A stretch of 64,000 nt of DNA from Protea cynaroides (GCA_028583415.1 CM053267.1:49939414-50003413), one strand, 5' to 3'. Positions 11,340 through 24,319 are shown, numbered from the stretch's first letter. Program-made: numbers and translations. The notes: generated by a model not told the origin, from the letters alone.

Positions 11340-12760
11340 AAATCCAATAATGAGCACCAGTACCAGGGTCTAGACCCCCTATTGAAGGGAAATCTCAACT
11401 AAGGACAGCAAGGTAATGAACCGTAAGAGGTATTGCTGCTTCAGTCAATCACGATCTGATAGGTAAAAAAACGGCACAACACGGATATTTTAATTGAATG
11501 AAGGTACAAAAGATATATGTGCTTGAGCTGGAACTCTCGCATCAATTGGATCAACCTAGGCTCTTAAAAAAGCTAAGTACTTCCGAGTTGAAAAGGAAAG
11601 CTAGAGAAGCTAAAACAAAGATGACAAGCAAATCCCTGCATTTCTTGAATTGAATATTTGAAGTATTGAGAAAAAATAAGACTAATTTAAAATTTAAAAG
11701 AAAAAACATTTTCATATCTTGATTTTTTTGGACTCCAAGAATAAAAAAGTTTGATATTCTTATGGAATATGCATAGCAATAAGCGTGGATCATACCATTT
11801 GGATTTTCTAATGGAATATACATACAAATATGCGTGGATCATACCATTTGGATTTTCTAATGGAATATACATATCAATATGCGTGGATCATACCATTCCT
11901 TCACTTACAGTTTCTGTTTTAGTGGTTTTACACCTTCTACCTAAGGCCAGTGTGGATAAATTGTCACTTTCGCACTGAGCTTTTACAAACCCGCCTTCGA
12001 GTAATTTCTTTTAAGCTTTTTATTGCATCCCAACAAAATTTGGGAGCATCAAGGACCCCACTGTGCTGAGTGTCCTACCCCGAGCCAAAGATCCCCCCAG
12101 CTATTTAGTTACTGGCTTCGGTTTTGTGTTTCTTTTGGATTATTTCCTATGGTTTCTTATTCCGCAGTTGCCCCGCTTCTCTCTTAAACCAGGCCCAAGT
12201 TCGAATCCTTTTTTTCACGCTATTGCTATAGCTTAAGTAGGGGCTTCTCACATGACGTATTCACAGAATCATTCGGTCTGAATGCTACATGAAGAAAGTA
12301 AGCCAAATGATTGAACAGGAAAACCTAGGATGTAGAAGATCGTTACATGGTGATTCGACAGATTTGGATTCCAATGATCCCCTCTTTCGTCATTAGTTGC
12401 TCCCCAGACTTATTTCTACCGTGCCATCAACAAATCTTATTCTATAATCTTCGTAGAGATATAGAGACAAAACTCTATGAATTTTCCTAATTTCTATGTG
12501 AGCCGGTTCAGGAGTAGAAATCAAACTATAAAACTAGCCATACCTAAATAAGCCAGCTAATGATGTTGTTATCGGAGGGAGTTTAGGTATTTCCAAACCG
12601 GAGGACTTGAGAATCGATTTTTTCGAGTTATAATCTTGATTTAGTTGGCGTGAGTCTGTTTTTCTCTTTCTGTTTTGAACATTGAACATAACTCAACCTG
12701 GGCTACTTAGCTTAAACCACCCACCAACCTCTTTCACCCTCAAGTTAGGACCAAAGGCTC
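11340..12760. other. Compositionally distinct noncoding insert
   Basis: This interval looks more GC-balanced and less homopolymer-rich than its neighbours and shares nothing with the repeated cluster units. It reads like organelle-derived DNA (for example phrases such as 'ggcccaagttcgaatcc' near 12200), but I could not identify any mitochondrial or plastid gene in it. No convincing ORF is present. The interpretation is open. Confidence 0.3.
11761..11897. repeat. 49-bp tandem repeat, about 2.8 copies
   Basis: The phrase 'gcgtggatcataccatt' recurs near 11784, 11832 and 11880, each copy preceded by 'atggaatatrcata' (r is g in the first copy and a in the other two). The spacing is 48-49 bp. Both strands give short open frames as a result of the periodicity, which I do not consider genes. 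Confidence 0.85.
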
Positions 12761-12769
12761 TTCATGGTA

Positions 12770-13560
12770 AAACTTGGCCATGCTTTCACCTGCACTGCTA
12801 TATTGGTTATGCCCAACTATAGGCATGTGCTTTAGCATAGTGCTTCTTTCTACAACGTCAAATTTTGGAATTAAAACCAAAAACCTCCTTACCAAGATCT
12901 TCAGCCTCGATGTATCTAAGGAGAATTCACTTTCCAGTGACCATTCCCTAGATATATATTTATGTTTATGTTTGAATCAACTTGAAAAAGAATTGAAGTT
13001 AGAGATTTATCAATACGTAAATTATGGTAATCTTTCCTGGGTAAGTTTCTAGATCCCTTCTTATTTTTTTATAAATCCTTTTGTATAAATGATATTTTAC
13101 ATAACTTTTTCAATGTAATTTTGTGGCAGAAAATTCTATTTAAAAGTTTTTGTTTTTCATAATTTTTCCTTAAAACAAATGGAGCCTTACAGAATCCAAC
13201 GAGTGGCTAAAGATCTTAAAACTATTTAAAGATCTTAAACTATTTAGAGACGACTTAGAGTTCCAACTGATCCAATCCAAAAATATTATTGTGCTTAACC
13301 AAGTGTAGGCCCAAATGATTTTAACCCTTGATGACATAATCACTCTTTGAGGATTAAAAATTTAGGCCTGTTTATTTTATTTTTATTTTTTTGAAGAAGC
13401 CCGTTTGATAACACTCTTGATTCTTGATTTCAATTATTCCTATTTCCCAAGAACGGTCAAAAAGTGAAATTGTGTTTGGTAAATTTAATCTGATTTTCTA
13501 TTTCTAGAAAATTATGATAAGATTTTCCTTGCCTATGGTATGCAAGCCTAGTTTTACCAT
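12770..13560. other. Noncoding interval
   Basis: A 92-codon plus-strand ORF (12774-13052) has no recognisable motif and no splice partner. The rest is AT-rich sequence. I see no gene. Confidence 0.4.
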
Positions 13561-14480
13561 GTGGATGAATGATGTGGCAAATCCAATTGTTGGATGTCCA
13601 CATAATGGGTTGAATTGACCAACTAATAAAATTTCATAATCAAATCAATCATATATCCTCTTCCCATGTTTTTTTTTGCACATCTTTGATTCTCCCTCTC
13701 TCTCAATGGTGATGAATTTGAGTTAATAACACATTCGGGTTACAAATTTTTCATTTAGGTGTTTTTCTTTTACTTCCAAGGAAACGGGAAAATATTTGGA
13801 AATTACTGTTTCCTTGGGATTTGTAAAGGGGCCAGACTGGCCAATCTATGAGAATTCGTGTTGACATGGTTGGCAAGGATCGTGTTGGCATGTAAGGCAT
13901 GGATACCACCACCTTCTTTCTTAACTCTTTAAATCGTTTGGAATTATATATAAAAAATTTGCACTCTTTGTTTTCTTGTAAATTTCTTTCGAAAATAATA
14001 TTTTACATGAAAAAAAATTATATAAAATTTCTGTACCTTTTCAATGTACCTTTTTGTGGGTGCCGAGATTTTGGCAATGATAATCTTTCTTTGGTAAATT
14101 TTTTTTTTTTTTCGCCCTCTTTATTTCATTATAAAATTTTTTAAATAATATTTTACACAAAAAAAAGGTTTATATAATTTTGAAATTTTCTATTTTACAT
14201 ATAAAAAAAAGGCTAAATAATATTTTGAGAAATTTCTATTTTTAAAAAAATTATTTTTATTTCATTATACATTTTTTAAAAATAATATTTTACACTAAAA
14301 AAAGGTTCATGAAATTTTGAAAATTTCTATTTTACATAAGAAAAAAGGCTAAATAATATTTTGAGAAATTCTATTTTTTAAAAAATATTTTTTTATAATT
14401 TTACATGAAAACAAAGGAAGTCTTAGAAAATCCAAGGAATGGGTAAAAACTCTTAGAACATAATTCTACTCCCAAACGAA
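13560..14480. repeat. Upstream block, copy 3
   Basis: It closely repeats 1-860: the CT run, 'ggcatggataccaccacc' near 13898, and 'cttagaaaatccaaggaatg' near 14421. It also contains the additional stretch 'atgggttgaattgaccaac' that copy 2 shares. It is noncoding and AT-rich with many homopolymers. Confidence 0.8.
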
Positions 14481-14712
14481 TAAAAAAATAATTGAAATCC
14501 AGAATCAAATAGGTTCTAAAAACGAGTTCACCGTGCAATTCTGATTTCGTGCACTACTTGTAAGTCAGGGTAAAAGTCCACTCTCAATAAAAAGGTAGAA
14601 CCCCCTTATGATCGGAGTGATCGCCATAACAAGTAATTGAAAAAGATTAATATACCGAGGGAATCGATCTTGTGCGATTATACAAGAAGAGATTCTTCAC
14701 AAAAAAAAAGAA

Positions 14713-15269
14713 GGGTAAATTATATCAAAGGTATTTAATATCTTGAGAAATTATACCAGAGGTACTTTATATTTCAAAAATCATACCAGAGGTATTTTAC
14801 GTTTTGAGAAATTATACCAGAGGTACCTGACGTTTCAAAAATATTATATTTTAGGTACCTTTTATTTTTGTACTTTCAAATTTACTCTTGTTTAACATAA
14901 TTTTCTTGATCCCCTTTGGTTCATTCTCTCACCATCCCGTTGCTGCAACGATTCACTACTCGAATTCCCATGTACCAAGTCACAAATCTCAATCATGGTA
15001 CACACCTCCGGTGAAAACTCTGCATCCCAACTTACTGTTTTTTCGACGGATGTACCAACGATCAGGCACCACATAAGAGTAGTTCAACAAGAAACGTTCA
15101 GTCCTTGAAAATTTGAGGTAGATCTAATGGTTAAATTAGAGAATGTCAACGTTAAATAGAATTATTGTTGGAAATATGAGAAGAGATACCTCTAGTATGA
15201 TTTTTGAAACGTGAGGTACCTTTGATATGATTTCTCAAAACGTCAGGTACTTGTAGTATAAATTACCCT
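14713..15269. mobile_element. MITE with terminal inverted repeats, about 557 bp
   Basis: The left end starts 'gggtaaattatatcaaaggt' and the right end finishes with its imperfect reverse complement ('gtagtataaattaccct'). Subterminal units carrying 'aggtac' and 'ttttgagaaat' repeat three to four times inside the left arm and twice inside the right arm. The centre has no recognised coding capacity. A related piece is at 35960-36045. Confidence 0.7.
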
Positions 15270-15336
15270 AAAAAAAATATACAAGAAGAGATTGACGGGT
15301 GTATGGCCAAAATTTTCATAACACAATGACTATAAG

Positions 15337-15690
15337 GTGGAAGAACACTAGATTAGGTTGAGGTGTTTAATGAAATGGGCAATGAAACATTTTTTTTTTT
15401 ATTTTAACGTATAGAATTGATCAAATTACTCCTACTCTAAACTGACCTTAGTACCACATTTTTCAATAATATAACCCAAAATTGATGAATTAGGTGGAAG
15501 AACACTAGATTAGATTAAGGTGTCTAACGAGATGGGCAGTGAGAGATTATTTTTTATTTTATTTTGAAAATGTTCTTGTAGAATTGATCAAAGTAGTCCT
15601 ACTTTGAACTACAAGAACAATTGTACATCCAAATTGACCTTAGTACCACATATTTCAATAATATAACCCAAAGTTGACGAATCAAGTGGA
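15337..15690. repeat. Two diverged copies of a 155-200-bp unit
   Basis: The phrase 'ggtggaagaacactagatta' occurs at 15337 and 15491, and 'gaccttagtaccacat' at about 15444 and 15637. Indels have made the copies unequal. The sequence is noncoding. Confidence 0.75.
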
Positions 15691-15699
15691 AGAACAATA

Positions 15700-17340
15700 G
15701 ATTAGTCAAGAAGCACAACTATCTACAAATCAAAGCAATTTGAGACTAAAAACAACAATCTCGTTTTAGTTTTTCACTGGACTCTAATGAGGCAACCCAA
15801 CTGAGTTAAGTGTCTTATTGCCTGGGGCTAAGATTAACAAGAAGAAGAACGCATTGGAGTTGAATTTGTTTTTTTTTTTTCACCCCCTTCAAGTGTATGT
15901 CGAACTTATGGAATAAAATTAAAACATTTTTATCAATCTACTAGATCATGGGCCCACTTATGCAGTTGGAAGTCGGAACTCCAACAAACACTTTTTAATA
16001 AGGGTGTCAATATTGGGCCCGAACCAATAACCTAGACCGAGCCAATCTAAACTAACCCAAACCCAACCCGAACCGAAAACTTTATTGGTGTGTTTGGGCT
16101 GAGGGGGTCTATTCCTTATCAGGTTCAGGCCGGCCCGGGCTAGCCCGTTGAGTGCCTAGGTAAGAAACCCGACACAGCCCAAACCGCACCGGACAAAACT
16201 GATAATGACCTAGCACTTTACTCTTTAAGACTAAAACGTTTAAACGTCTTACACTCATATTAGAATGACACGAGGGACTGTTTTACAGGCTTGAAAGATT
16301 GATTTCTAGTGCTTGGACAGCTATGATATCTCTCATTTTCTTTCGCTACTAGTATTTCTTTGTGTGACTTATTATCATCTTTGTGAACCTCAATGAATCC
16401 TCTTTAGCTTCGTTTGGGTTTTTTGGCAACTCTTGCCCATGCGGTTTATTCTTCTTTGATTAATTTCAGCCCACAAAATTTAGATTCAACATATGTGGAT
16501 TTTGTTCTCTTTAACAATTCAATATGTTTAGTTTGTTCCATGTCCTGTCATAGTTTAGAATAAATCTCATCAATTTGGGCCGATTGGGTCAATCCCATCA
16601 AGCCAAGATAAATTTCTTCAAATTGGGTCAATCCCATCAAACCGGACCAACTATCATCAGTGTTAAGGGTTTGGAATTAGCCGTTGAGACGGCCCATCAA
16701 GGTGATGAAACTTAGGGTTTTGTACCTGTAAACATGCCTCAATTGCAATTCCATGGATATTAAAGGAAGCAGATTCCAGTGACCAACAAATTACTCTCAT
16801 CTTAATCACTAGGGACTCAATCAAATGATTCAAATCTTTATCATACCATGATGTTATTCTAGTTCATGTAAGAATGGAGGTTACAGAGTGATTCAACTCG
16901 AGGCCAATTGAAGAATAACATTTCCGTTCTGTAATCACGTCAATATTTTGACTGGATTATGAATTTTTGGACTGTATACGATACTCCAGGAGATAGGGTT
17001 TCCAGGCTGTTTCAAGACAATCAGGTTCATCCCAGTTATTTTATGTCTATCAAATTCCAATACTAAATATATCACAACAGATATGTGAAGGTAAACAAAA
17101 TTCAACAAGGCTGTATTTGATCCTCATTTTTGAAATCCCCCAACGAAAAGCACCTGCAACTAGTTTTAAATGAGCCTAGAAGCACTACCCATTTTATCTA
17201 ACTCTCTTTAAAATATTGAAAGTCGAAACTGTCGTTCAAAGCCGGAATAAAAAATTCTTGGCTTTCATAAAGTTGCCCCGTCTAAATACCATCGGACATG
17301 ACTAAGAAACAAAAAATCACGTGCAAAGATAAAACATGAT
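15700..17340. other. Noncoding interval
   Basis: No gene is supported. 16010-16190 is a stretch rich in 'cccgaacc' and 'aacccg', which resembles low-complexity repeats common in plant genomes. 16600-16660 repeats 'gggtcaatcccatcaa' twice. Confidence 0.45.
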
Positions 17341-18443
17341 CAACCATAATCGGACGAACCCTGAAATTCTAGGGTTTCAAGAAACTGAAAATCGAAGAGG
17401 GAGACCCTCCAATTTTCTTGAAACACTAAAAAAATTTCAGGATTAAGAGAGAGAGAGAGAGAGTTTATTGTGGGAAATCGAACAGGCAGAACCGAGGGAG
17501 CGGGAAGGGAGAGTCTAGCCAGAGACTTAATAGTGTAAATAGGGCCACTATTTTTTGCCGGAGAAGAAATGCAGCCGGAGAAGAGAGTAACACTATTCTC
17601 TCTCAAGAGACGGAGCCGAGAAGAGATCTTCGTTTTGACAGAAAGTAACATTGTTCTCCGTAAAAAGTAAATAAAAAGACAAAGGAAGATGGGTCTCACA
17701 CGTTAAATGTGAAATAAAAAAATTTTACAAACTATAATTTAAGTGTAAAACTTACATACCCTTTAAATTAGAAATTATAACTTGATAAAGAATTTTTATT
17801 AAACAAACTGGAAATGTTCATTTTGTCCTATCTATTCCAACATGGTTTCAGACCTCAGTGGGTGGCGGAGGGCTGAATTCATGTGAGAGAGACAAGAGAC
17901 AGTCGGAACCCAAAAGGATTTCTTCAATTAACGAAAATGGGTAGCTATTGATATGAGAGAGATATTCTTTTTTTTCATATGAGAGATATTTATTGAATAT
18001 TAAATATGATATAATTAGAGACACGTGTAAAACATGTTACTATTATTTTAACTGCACACCAAATCACCAAAGACAGATATTATATTGGTATGCAGAAAGT
18101 GAGATAAGCCTCAAATACCAAGATTTACAAACCGAATAAATTAAAACCTCCATAAACTACAATGGACATTATCAAAAGCTTCTTCACAGTTTTCTCAGGT
18201 GAATCATGTGATTGAAAATTGTACTTCCTTCTCACCTTACCAACCTTGAAGGTTAACCAATCGAGAGAACTCATCACACTCAACTGTACGACCTGATTTA
18301 CTGTTTCTCCATGTCAACGACTCTTCTTCAAGAAAAACCTTTGTTCTTAATTCAATACTGCTTTCATCTTCTTGACTATTTGGGTTATGAGAATTTCCTG
18401 TCTCCCCTACTTTCACATTCTTAACAACTAGAATTATGGTGGA

Positions 18444-21400
18444 TTATTTCTCAACATTGCTTTTTAACCAAGATTCATTCCGTTGCAAGGCGTACTCCAA
18501 ATCCCACAACACTTCCCCCATGGTGGGTCGCTTCTTAACCTCAAAGGCAAGGCATTTCGTTGCAATCTTCCCAAATTTCTTCAATGATTCCGGACAATAA
18601 TTCTTTTCAAGCCGTCGGTCCACAATGATTTCAAGTGATCTTTCTCTTTGACATCGGAGTGCCCAATTTGCAAGAATCTCGTTATTTTTTGCAGTAGCAG
18701 CTGGTCGCGCACATAAAACTTCAAACAGTACTACCCCAAAAGAGTAAACGTCAGTCTTTAGATTAAAATGCCCATCATGAAAGTATTCTGGAGCAAAATA
18801 TCCAATGGTTCCTACTACAGAATTAGTAGCATGGATATCATCTAATTTAGGACCTATTCTTGACAATCCAAAATCAGTTATTTTTGCTACAAAGTTCTCA
18901 TCCAATAGTATGTTGGCTGATTTAACATCCATGTGGATTATTCCATTCTCTGTCGATGTGTGGAGGTAGTGAAGCCCACGTGCAACATCTATGCAAATCT
19001 CTAATCTCTGCATCCATGTTAATGGTGGGAGATTAGTCCCAAATAGATGATTTGAGAGACTCCCTTTTGCCATATACTCAATCACCAAAATATTTTCTTT
19101 CTTTTCCTCGCAAAATCCAATCATTGAAACCACATTCCTATGCCTGAAATTCAATAGAACTTCAATCTCTGTATCAAATACTTGCAACCTGAGTTCTTGA
19201 GATATCGGGCGACTACGCTTGATTGCTACCAGAGTACCATCTATTATACCCTTGTATACTATGTTAAATCCACCCTCTCCGATCACCAATGATGCATTAA
19301 AATTCTTTGTTGCAGTTCGGATCTCTGCGATGTTGAATCGTTTTCCATTTTTATCAGTAGCTGTTGAGCCATTTAGATTCAAATATTCTCTAGTGGGTAT
19401 AATTTCCCAAGAAAAAGTGGTGTTGTTTCCACAAGAATTGTGTTCTCTCATACTTACCCAAAAAAATGACATGTGTTCTCTCTCCGTATGCACAGTGTTC
19501 CCTCTCTCCATAGTGTTTCCATCAAATAAAGATGCAAGATTGGAGATAGAAACTGTACCTGTTTTCAATTTTTGCAATGTATTTTTCCACATTTCTTTAT
19601 TGCTTATGTGTGAATTGTAAGACCCCAAAACCTCAAGAGTTAAAGGCAACCCTCCTGAATAGCAAATCACTTCATGTGAAAGTTGCATATAAATTTGCGG
19701 AGGTTGATCCATTGAAAAAGCATGCAAACTAAATAGTTGAAGAGATTCCTTATGGTCCAGCTTTTGAGGGAAATAGATTTTCTTTGCATCAACTTTAGCC
19801 ACATTCAAGATGTATTCAGACCTTGTTATTATTATGACTCTACTTCCTTGTCCAAACCAATTGAGTGCACCAACTAAAGCTTCTACTTGTTCTTTGCTAT
19901 CCACATCATCAAGAACAAGAATAACATTTTCATTGCAAAGTCTTTCTGCAATCAATGTTTTCCCTCTATCACAATGTCCTACATCAAAATCTGTTTGAAA
20001 GATATCTTTAAGAAGTCGTTCTGCAAAGATGCTAGACCCATGCATTGCATTGATTGTTTACTAACATCTGAAATAAAACTATGCCTCTTGAACCTTGAAA
20101 GGATGCGATTATATACAGCATTTGCAATGGCTGTCTTACCAATGCCACTGGAACCACAGATTCCCACGAACTGAACATCATTGGAACCAATATTTAACAA
20201 AGATAATATATCTTCGACACGAGAATCTATACCAATAGGGTATTTACATTCTGCCAATTGCGTGCTACTAACTAATTCAGCCAAAACCCTTTTGGCAACT
20301 AATTCAATCATCTCTGCTTGATCCCTACAATAATTTCACATAAAAAGACTATCACAACTAATGTGATGAAAATATTAAGTAAAAGAATTTAGTATGAGAA
20401 AATTTTGGAAACATGCATCCTTACACACGAAGTAGAGATTTGGCTAATACTAGTTATACTAATACAACTTTGAGCTATTAAATATCCACACCACAAAGGA
20501 AATTGATATGATCAACTTAACAAAAATGGGTTTCAAACAATATAGAAAATCCTTGATGGTATGTTAAAATGAGCTTGAAATATCTTAATTCTTAAATTAA
20601 AAATACTGAACCACTTGAGATTCAGGGGAAAGGACCTTAAACTTAGAATTCATGAGTTTCTGAGACCTCCATTCTACTGCCAAAACACCAACCAACTCAA
20701 CAAGGCACTTGTACACATATTTTAATCACCATACATGATAAAATAATTCATTATAAACAAATGTATAGAAAATAAATGGCCAATATTCTTATCTAGACAA
20801 ATAATTATTTCCCTTATCTAAGCGAATAATTTTTTTTATAATATTTGATTTTGATTAGATATGTAATTAAGTTGAATTTATCACAAAAGCTTAAGAATCA
20901 AACTATATATCTAAGCAGAAGAATTTTGTGGGACTGATACTTACATTTTCGGGCCAATAATTGATCCTTCCAAATTCCCTATTACTCTCAAAGCTTCCCT
21001 CCAACTATCTACAATATGGGGCTCGAAATTCTTCACGTGGTTCTGAAATTCTGCTGCAAAACTTCCAGTTTGATTCTGAACGTCTGATGGCGTAACGTAG
21101 AAGAATATGGGTATGACCGTTTGATGTTTGAATTTGTGGCATTCAAATATCTGAACAAGTTCCAGCAGACACCATTTGCTATGGGCATAGCCTTCAGAAA
21201 AAACAGGGATGAAGATTTTGGATCCCTCGATGGCCCTGAGGAGGGCTGAGCCAATGGCTTCTCCAAGCCACAATCTTTTACTATCCATAAAAACATTGAT
21301 TCCTCTGCTTTTCAGAACTAAGTGAAGAAAACAAGTAAAAATAAAACGAGTATCTTCAGTGAAACTGAGAAATACATCACAGCTAGAAAATCCAGTTGTG

Positions 21401-21447
21401 AACGTAGTGGAGACGGAGGAAGAGGAAGCCCAATCTAGTGTCGTCAT
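18444..21447 (-). pseudogene. TIR-NB-ARC-CrRLK1L-like kinase fusion, copy B (one frameshift)
   Basis: Exon 1 (21447-20945) encodes the TIR domain with WCLLELVQI; exon 2 (20324-18444) encodes the linker, NB-ARC and kinase, with a GTAAGT donor and a TAG acceptor. The spliced length is 2384 nt, one short of a multiple of three. Copy C reads gtcgcttctgc where B reads gtcgttctgc (near 20020, plus strand), so a single base is missing after the P-loop (GSSGIGKT) and the two halves are in different frames. Downstream are VLDDVD, GSRVIIIT, GLPLTLEVLG, and a kinase with IGEGGF, HMDVKSAN (Arg of HRD changed) and DFG kept. It ends at the same TAA as copy A, without the C-tail of copy C. The TIR core reads SFTEDTR, two residues shorter than RGEDTR. 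It was apparently functional until recently; an assembly error at one base should be excluded. Confidence 0.85.
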
Positions 21448-21562
21448 GAAGTTGAAGTTGAAGTTGAAGTTGAAGCTACAGTTGCAGTTGCAGATTTGCA
21501 GAGAAGATAAAGATGCTCAAAGAGCTATATTCTCTTAAGGATCTCTCTTGTTCGCAAACTGG

Positions 21563-21572
21563 TTTTTAATAG
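21563..21572 (-). promoter_or_regulatory. TATA-like element of copy B
   Basis: TATTAAAAACC on the minus strand lies about 115 bp before the ATG at 21447, at the same alignment position as in copies A and C. Confidence 0.35.
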
Positions 21573-22324
21573 GAAAGACTCAACTGGCTTCTACCAAATC
21601 ATGAGTTTCACAAACGAATAAAAGGCCACGTACTGATCGACTTTCTGAGTTGCTTCCTCTGCCTTTTCATTCCTAATAATTGTCAAGAAAAACCCCTCTA
21701 ACTTTACCATGTTAGACGTCCTCCCCCTATTGGATGAATCTATGATATTTATTTATTTTATTTTATTTTATTTTATTGTTCCTTTTACAATCAATAGAAG
21801 ACTACCGGGAAGAATGGTTGGAAACTACGAGCTGAGGGGGTATATTATTGAATACCCAACAGTCATGAATCATGACAACCCCAAAACCTATTTTTAAGCA
21901 AGACAATTGAAAGGAAGATCCAGATCATGAGGAGGAAAAAGTCCCAGCTTCTCCAGAGTCCAGCCATGAAATTTGGATTGCAGAGAAATTGTTTACTATT
22001 TTTTATTTATTTTTTTTAAACAAGAAATCATTAAATTATTAAAGCGCGGGGCTTCTCGCCATGGAAAAGAGATCCGATCAAGAAAATAAAAATAGACAAC
22101 AAAGACCCTGATGAGGTCGGTGATGTGGGACCTGGATTTTCTACTGCGTTGCAGCGTTGGATCTAACAATTGGGATTACATCAGGACACTACTAGTTCCA
22201 TACACCACTATTGGATCTCATAACCCAGAGGATCTTTATCCGGTGATGTGTGCTTTTGGAAATTTTGATTCGATCAAATGTGTATGCATGGGTTGTCTGG
22301 GTTGTCTTTATTTGCTGGGTTAGG

Positions 22325-22760
22325 ATGATTAGTGAAAAGGAAAAATAATCATCTTTCCTTGGTAAATTTCTTTATGCCTTCTTCATTTCGTTATAAATTC
22401 TTTTTATACAAATGATATTTAAACAAAATTATTTTTTAAATTTTACATGGAAAACTTAAAAATCCAGTGATGTGGGTAGGCCCAAAGGATTTTAGCCCTA
22501 TATGACATACCCACTCTCTTTGGGTTAATGACCGATTCTGATTCCCTACACTACTAAAGTCAAGGTAGAAGAAGAAGAAGGTAGAACCCACTTGTAATTG
22601 GATTGAGTGTCATAACAAGAAACTAGAATTGATTTTTCTTTTGGGGGTAGATAAGAAACTAGAATTGATTAATGCACAGAGATGCAATGACTATGTTTTT
22701 TGTCTGTTACATGAACCTCCATGTAATTTTTCTTCTATTTTTTTTTTTTTTTGGTAAGTA
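22325..22760. other. Noncoding part of duplicated segment
   Basis: The AT-rich sequence with a poly-T run at 22736-22752 lacks recognisable genes. 22330-22490 resembles 13030-13200 in phrases such as 'tttccttggtaaatttct'. Confidence 0.4.
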
Positions 22761-23040
22761 TGTAATTTCTCTTTCTAAACAAAAATGATGAATTTGCATG
22801 AGATAGATTTTCCGTGACATTATGTGGAATTAGTCATTGAGATGCTTGAGGGATGACAATAGATTTGAACTCGTATGGATTATGATCAGGACTCTATTGT
22901 ATTGTAATCTCTGGTTTTTATTGACTTTTATCAGTCTTTAGTCTGTCTTACATGCATGTACTCTGAAGTTTCAAAGATGGAAGAATATAGTTTGATTGTG
23001 AACTTATCCCATAATAATAATAAATTAAAAAAAAAAAAAA

Positions 23041-24312
23041 AGGAAAATATCACCTATTACTCATGTAGTTTGAAAAACATCACCTATCACCCACAGGTTT
23101 CTGACATCATCAATTACCATCCAAATTTTCAAAACATATAACAAAAAGACCCAAGCCGTTAAGACGGTCTCGTTGGATGCTGATGAACTGCAACAAAGAT
23201 TAATCTAGGGTTCTGGACTTCCTCCTCAGAACAGGTGTTCTATTTCTCAAAGCAATCTCCACCTTTCTTGAGCTAATTTACCATTTTTTTCCATCGATCT
23301 CTTTGTATCGTGCCCCAATCCTCTCTAGTTTCCAATTATTTCTTCAATCATTCTTTCTGGCAACCATCACATAAGAAGAGGAAGATCAGGGAAAAGGAGA
23401 AGATGAAAGGGGCTTGGGTTTTCTTTCTTTAATGATTTCAACATCGGCCTACGATTTTTCTCCTTCAATGATGATTGCAATCTCTTTTATTCTGATGAAT
23501 TTGAAAATGCGATGATCTTATCAGCTCCAATTGATTCCGGCATCAAAATCTTTATTCCTTTTGTATATGGCAATGAAATTCGGCTCCAATTTGTTATAGC
23601 AGCAAGAACTTACATTCCCATCATTTCAAGTAACCTATACATGTTACTTGAAATTAAATGTCTTGAATCAATAATGATTAATGACCCATACATCCGATGC
23701 GTAAATGTATAGGTTTGCTAGTGAACATAGCAAAAGTGGGTTTCGTTTTGGATTAAAATGACTATCAAATAGCATCACTGACCAAAAGATAGGACAGAGA
23801 TTCTATACTGATCAGAAAATAGATAATACAAAATTGTCTTCTATCTATTCCTTGGTGCGGATCTTGACAATCTAGATGTCGTATTTCTGATTCATTGAAG
23901 CAGTGGGCTCTTAAGGTTTTCATTTCTCAGTTCTCAATTGTCTCTCTGTTCTTGGGTTTTCTGATCTTGACAAGGGAGTCTTTTATGTCCATCACAACTG
24001 ACCAAACATCATTTTCATTTCTTCTTCTCTAATTGATCTCCTACCTCTACCAGCGTTGAAAAAATCATACACAGCTGCCATTTTTGACTCCTGTGAGAAA
24101 CCCCAGTGAAAAATCATACATAGGTAAAGAAAAATGGTGTTATTTCCATCAAAATGTCATGTTGGTAATTTTAATATGGGTTAACATTTCTCAGTTTAAA
24201 ATGAGAAGGGTATAGACATCTAGCAAAATTTTGAACTCTCTTCTGTCAATTAGTGGGGTACGATTGATTTCTGAAACCAGTGGGTATCTAAGTAGTATGT
24301 GATATTTTCCCA
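23041..24312. mobile_element. Non-autonomous TIR element, about 1.27 kb
   Basis: The left end 'ggaaaatatcacctattact' and the right end 'agtagtatgtgatattttcc' are imperfect inverted repeats of about 20 bp. Further symmetry lies inside ('acccacaggtttctgac' against 'tttctgaaaccagtgggt'). Short ORFs within show no transposase motif. A truncated relative lies at 5746-6835. Confidence 0.65.
23633..23835. repeat. 200-bp patch shared with the 3' flank of gene C
   Basis: This stretch, from 'tacatgttacttgaaattaa' to 'gatcagaaaatagataata', is nearly identical to 30350-30545 and is absent from the matching place in segment 1 (about 6425-6450). In segment 2 it interrupts the TIR element. A diverged version continues at 34520-34700. 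Confidence 0.85.
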
Positions 24313-24319
24313 ACGAAAA

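Larger units (their letters stand above)
17842..24160. repeat. Segmental duplication, unit 2 (carries gene B)
   Basis: This is the second copy of 1285-6830 in direct orientation. The first kilobase and the gene body are nearly identical by eye; the downstream block differs by an added patch of about 200 bp at 23633-23835 and by lack of the 100-bp duplication of unit 1. Because each unit has private lesions in its gene, both have diverged since the duplication. Confidence 0.85.

Noticed and set aside
12190..12225. tRNA-like T-arm phrase 'agttcgaatcc'
   Set aside because: No acceptor stem, D-arm or anticodon arm could be folded around it.
17340..17699. 119-codon minus-strand ORF
   Set aside because: It has no recognised domain and includes a translated GA/CT microsatellite. 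No splice partner or promoter is evident, though a decayed gene cannot be excluded.
19219..20174. Plus-strand ORFs opposite the copy B gene (and similar ones opposite A and C)
   Set aside because: They are shadows of the NB-ARC and kinase coding strand, recur at the same places in each paralogue, and have no motifs of their own.
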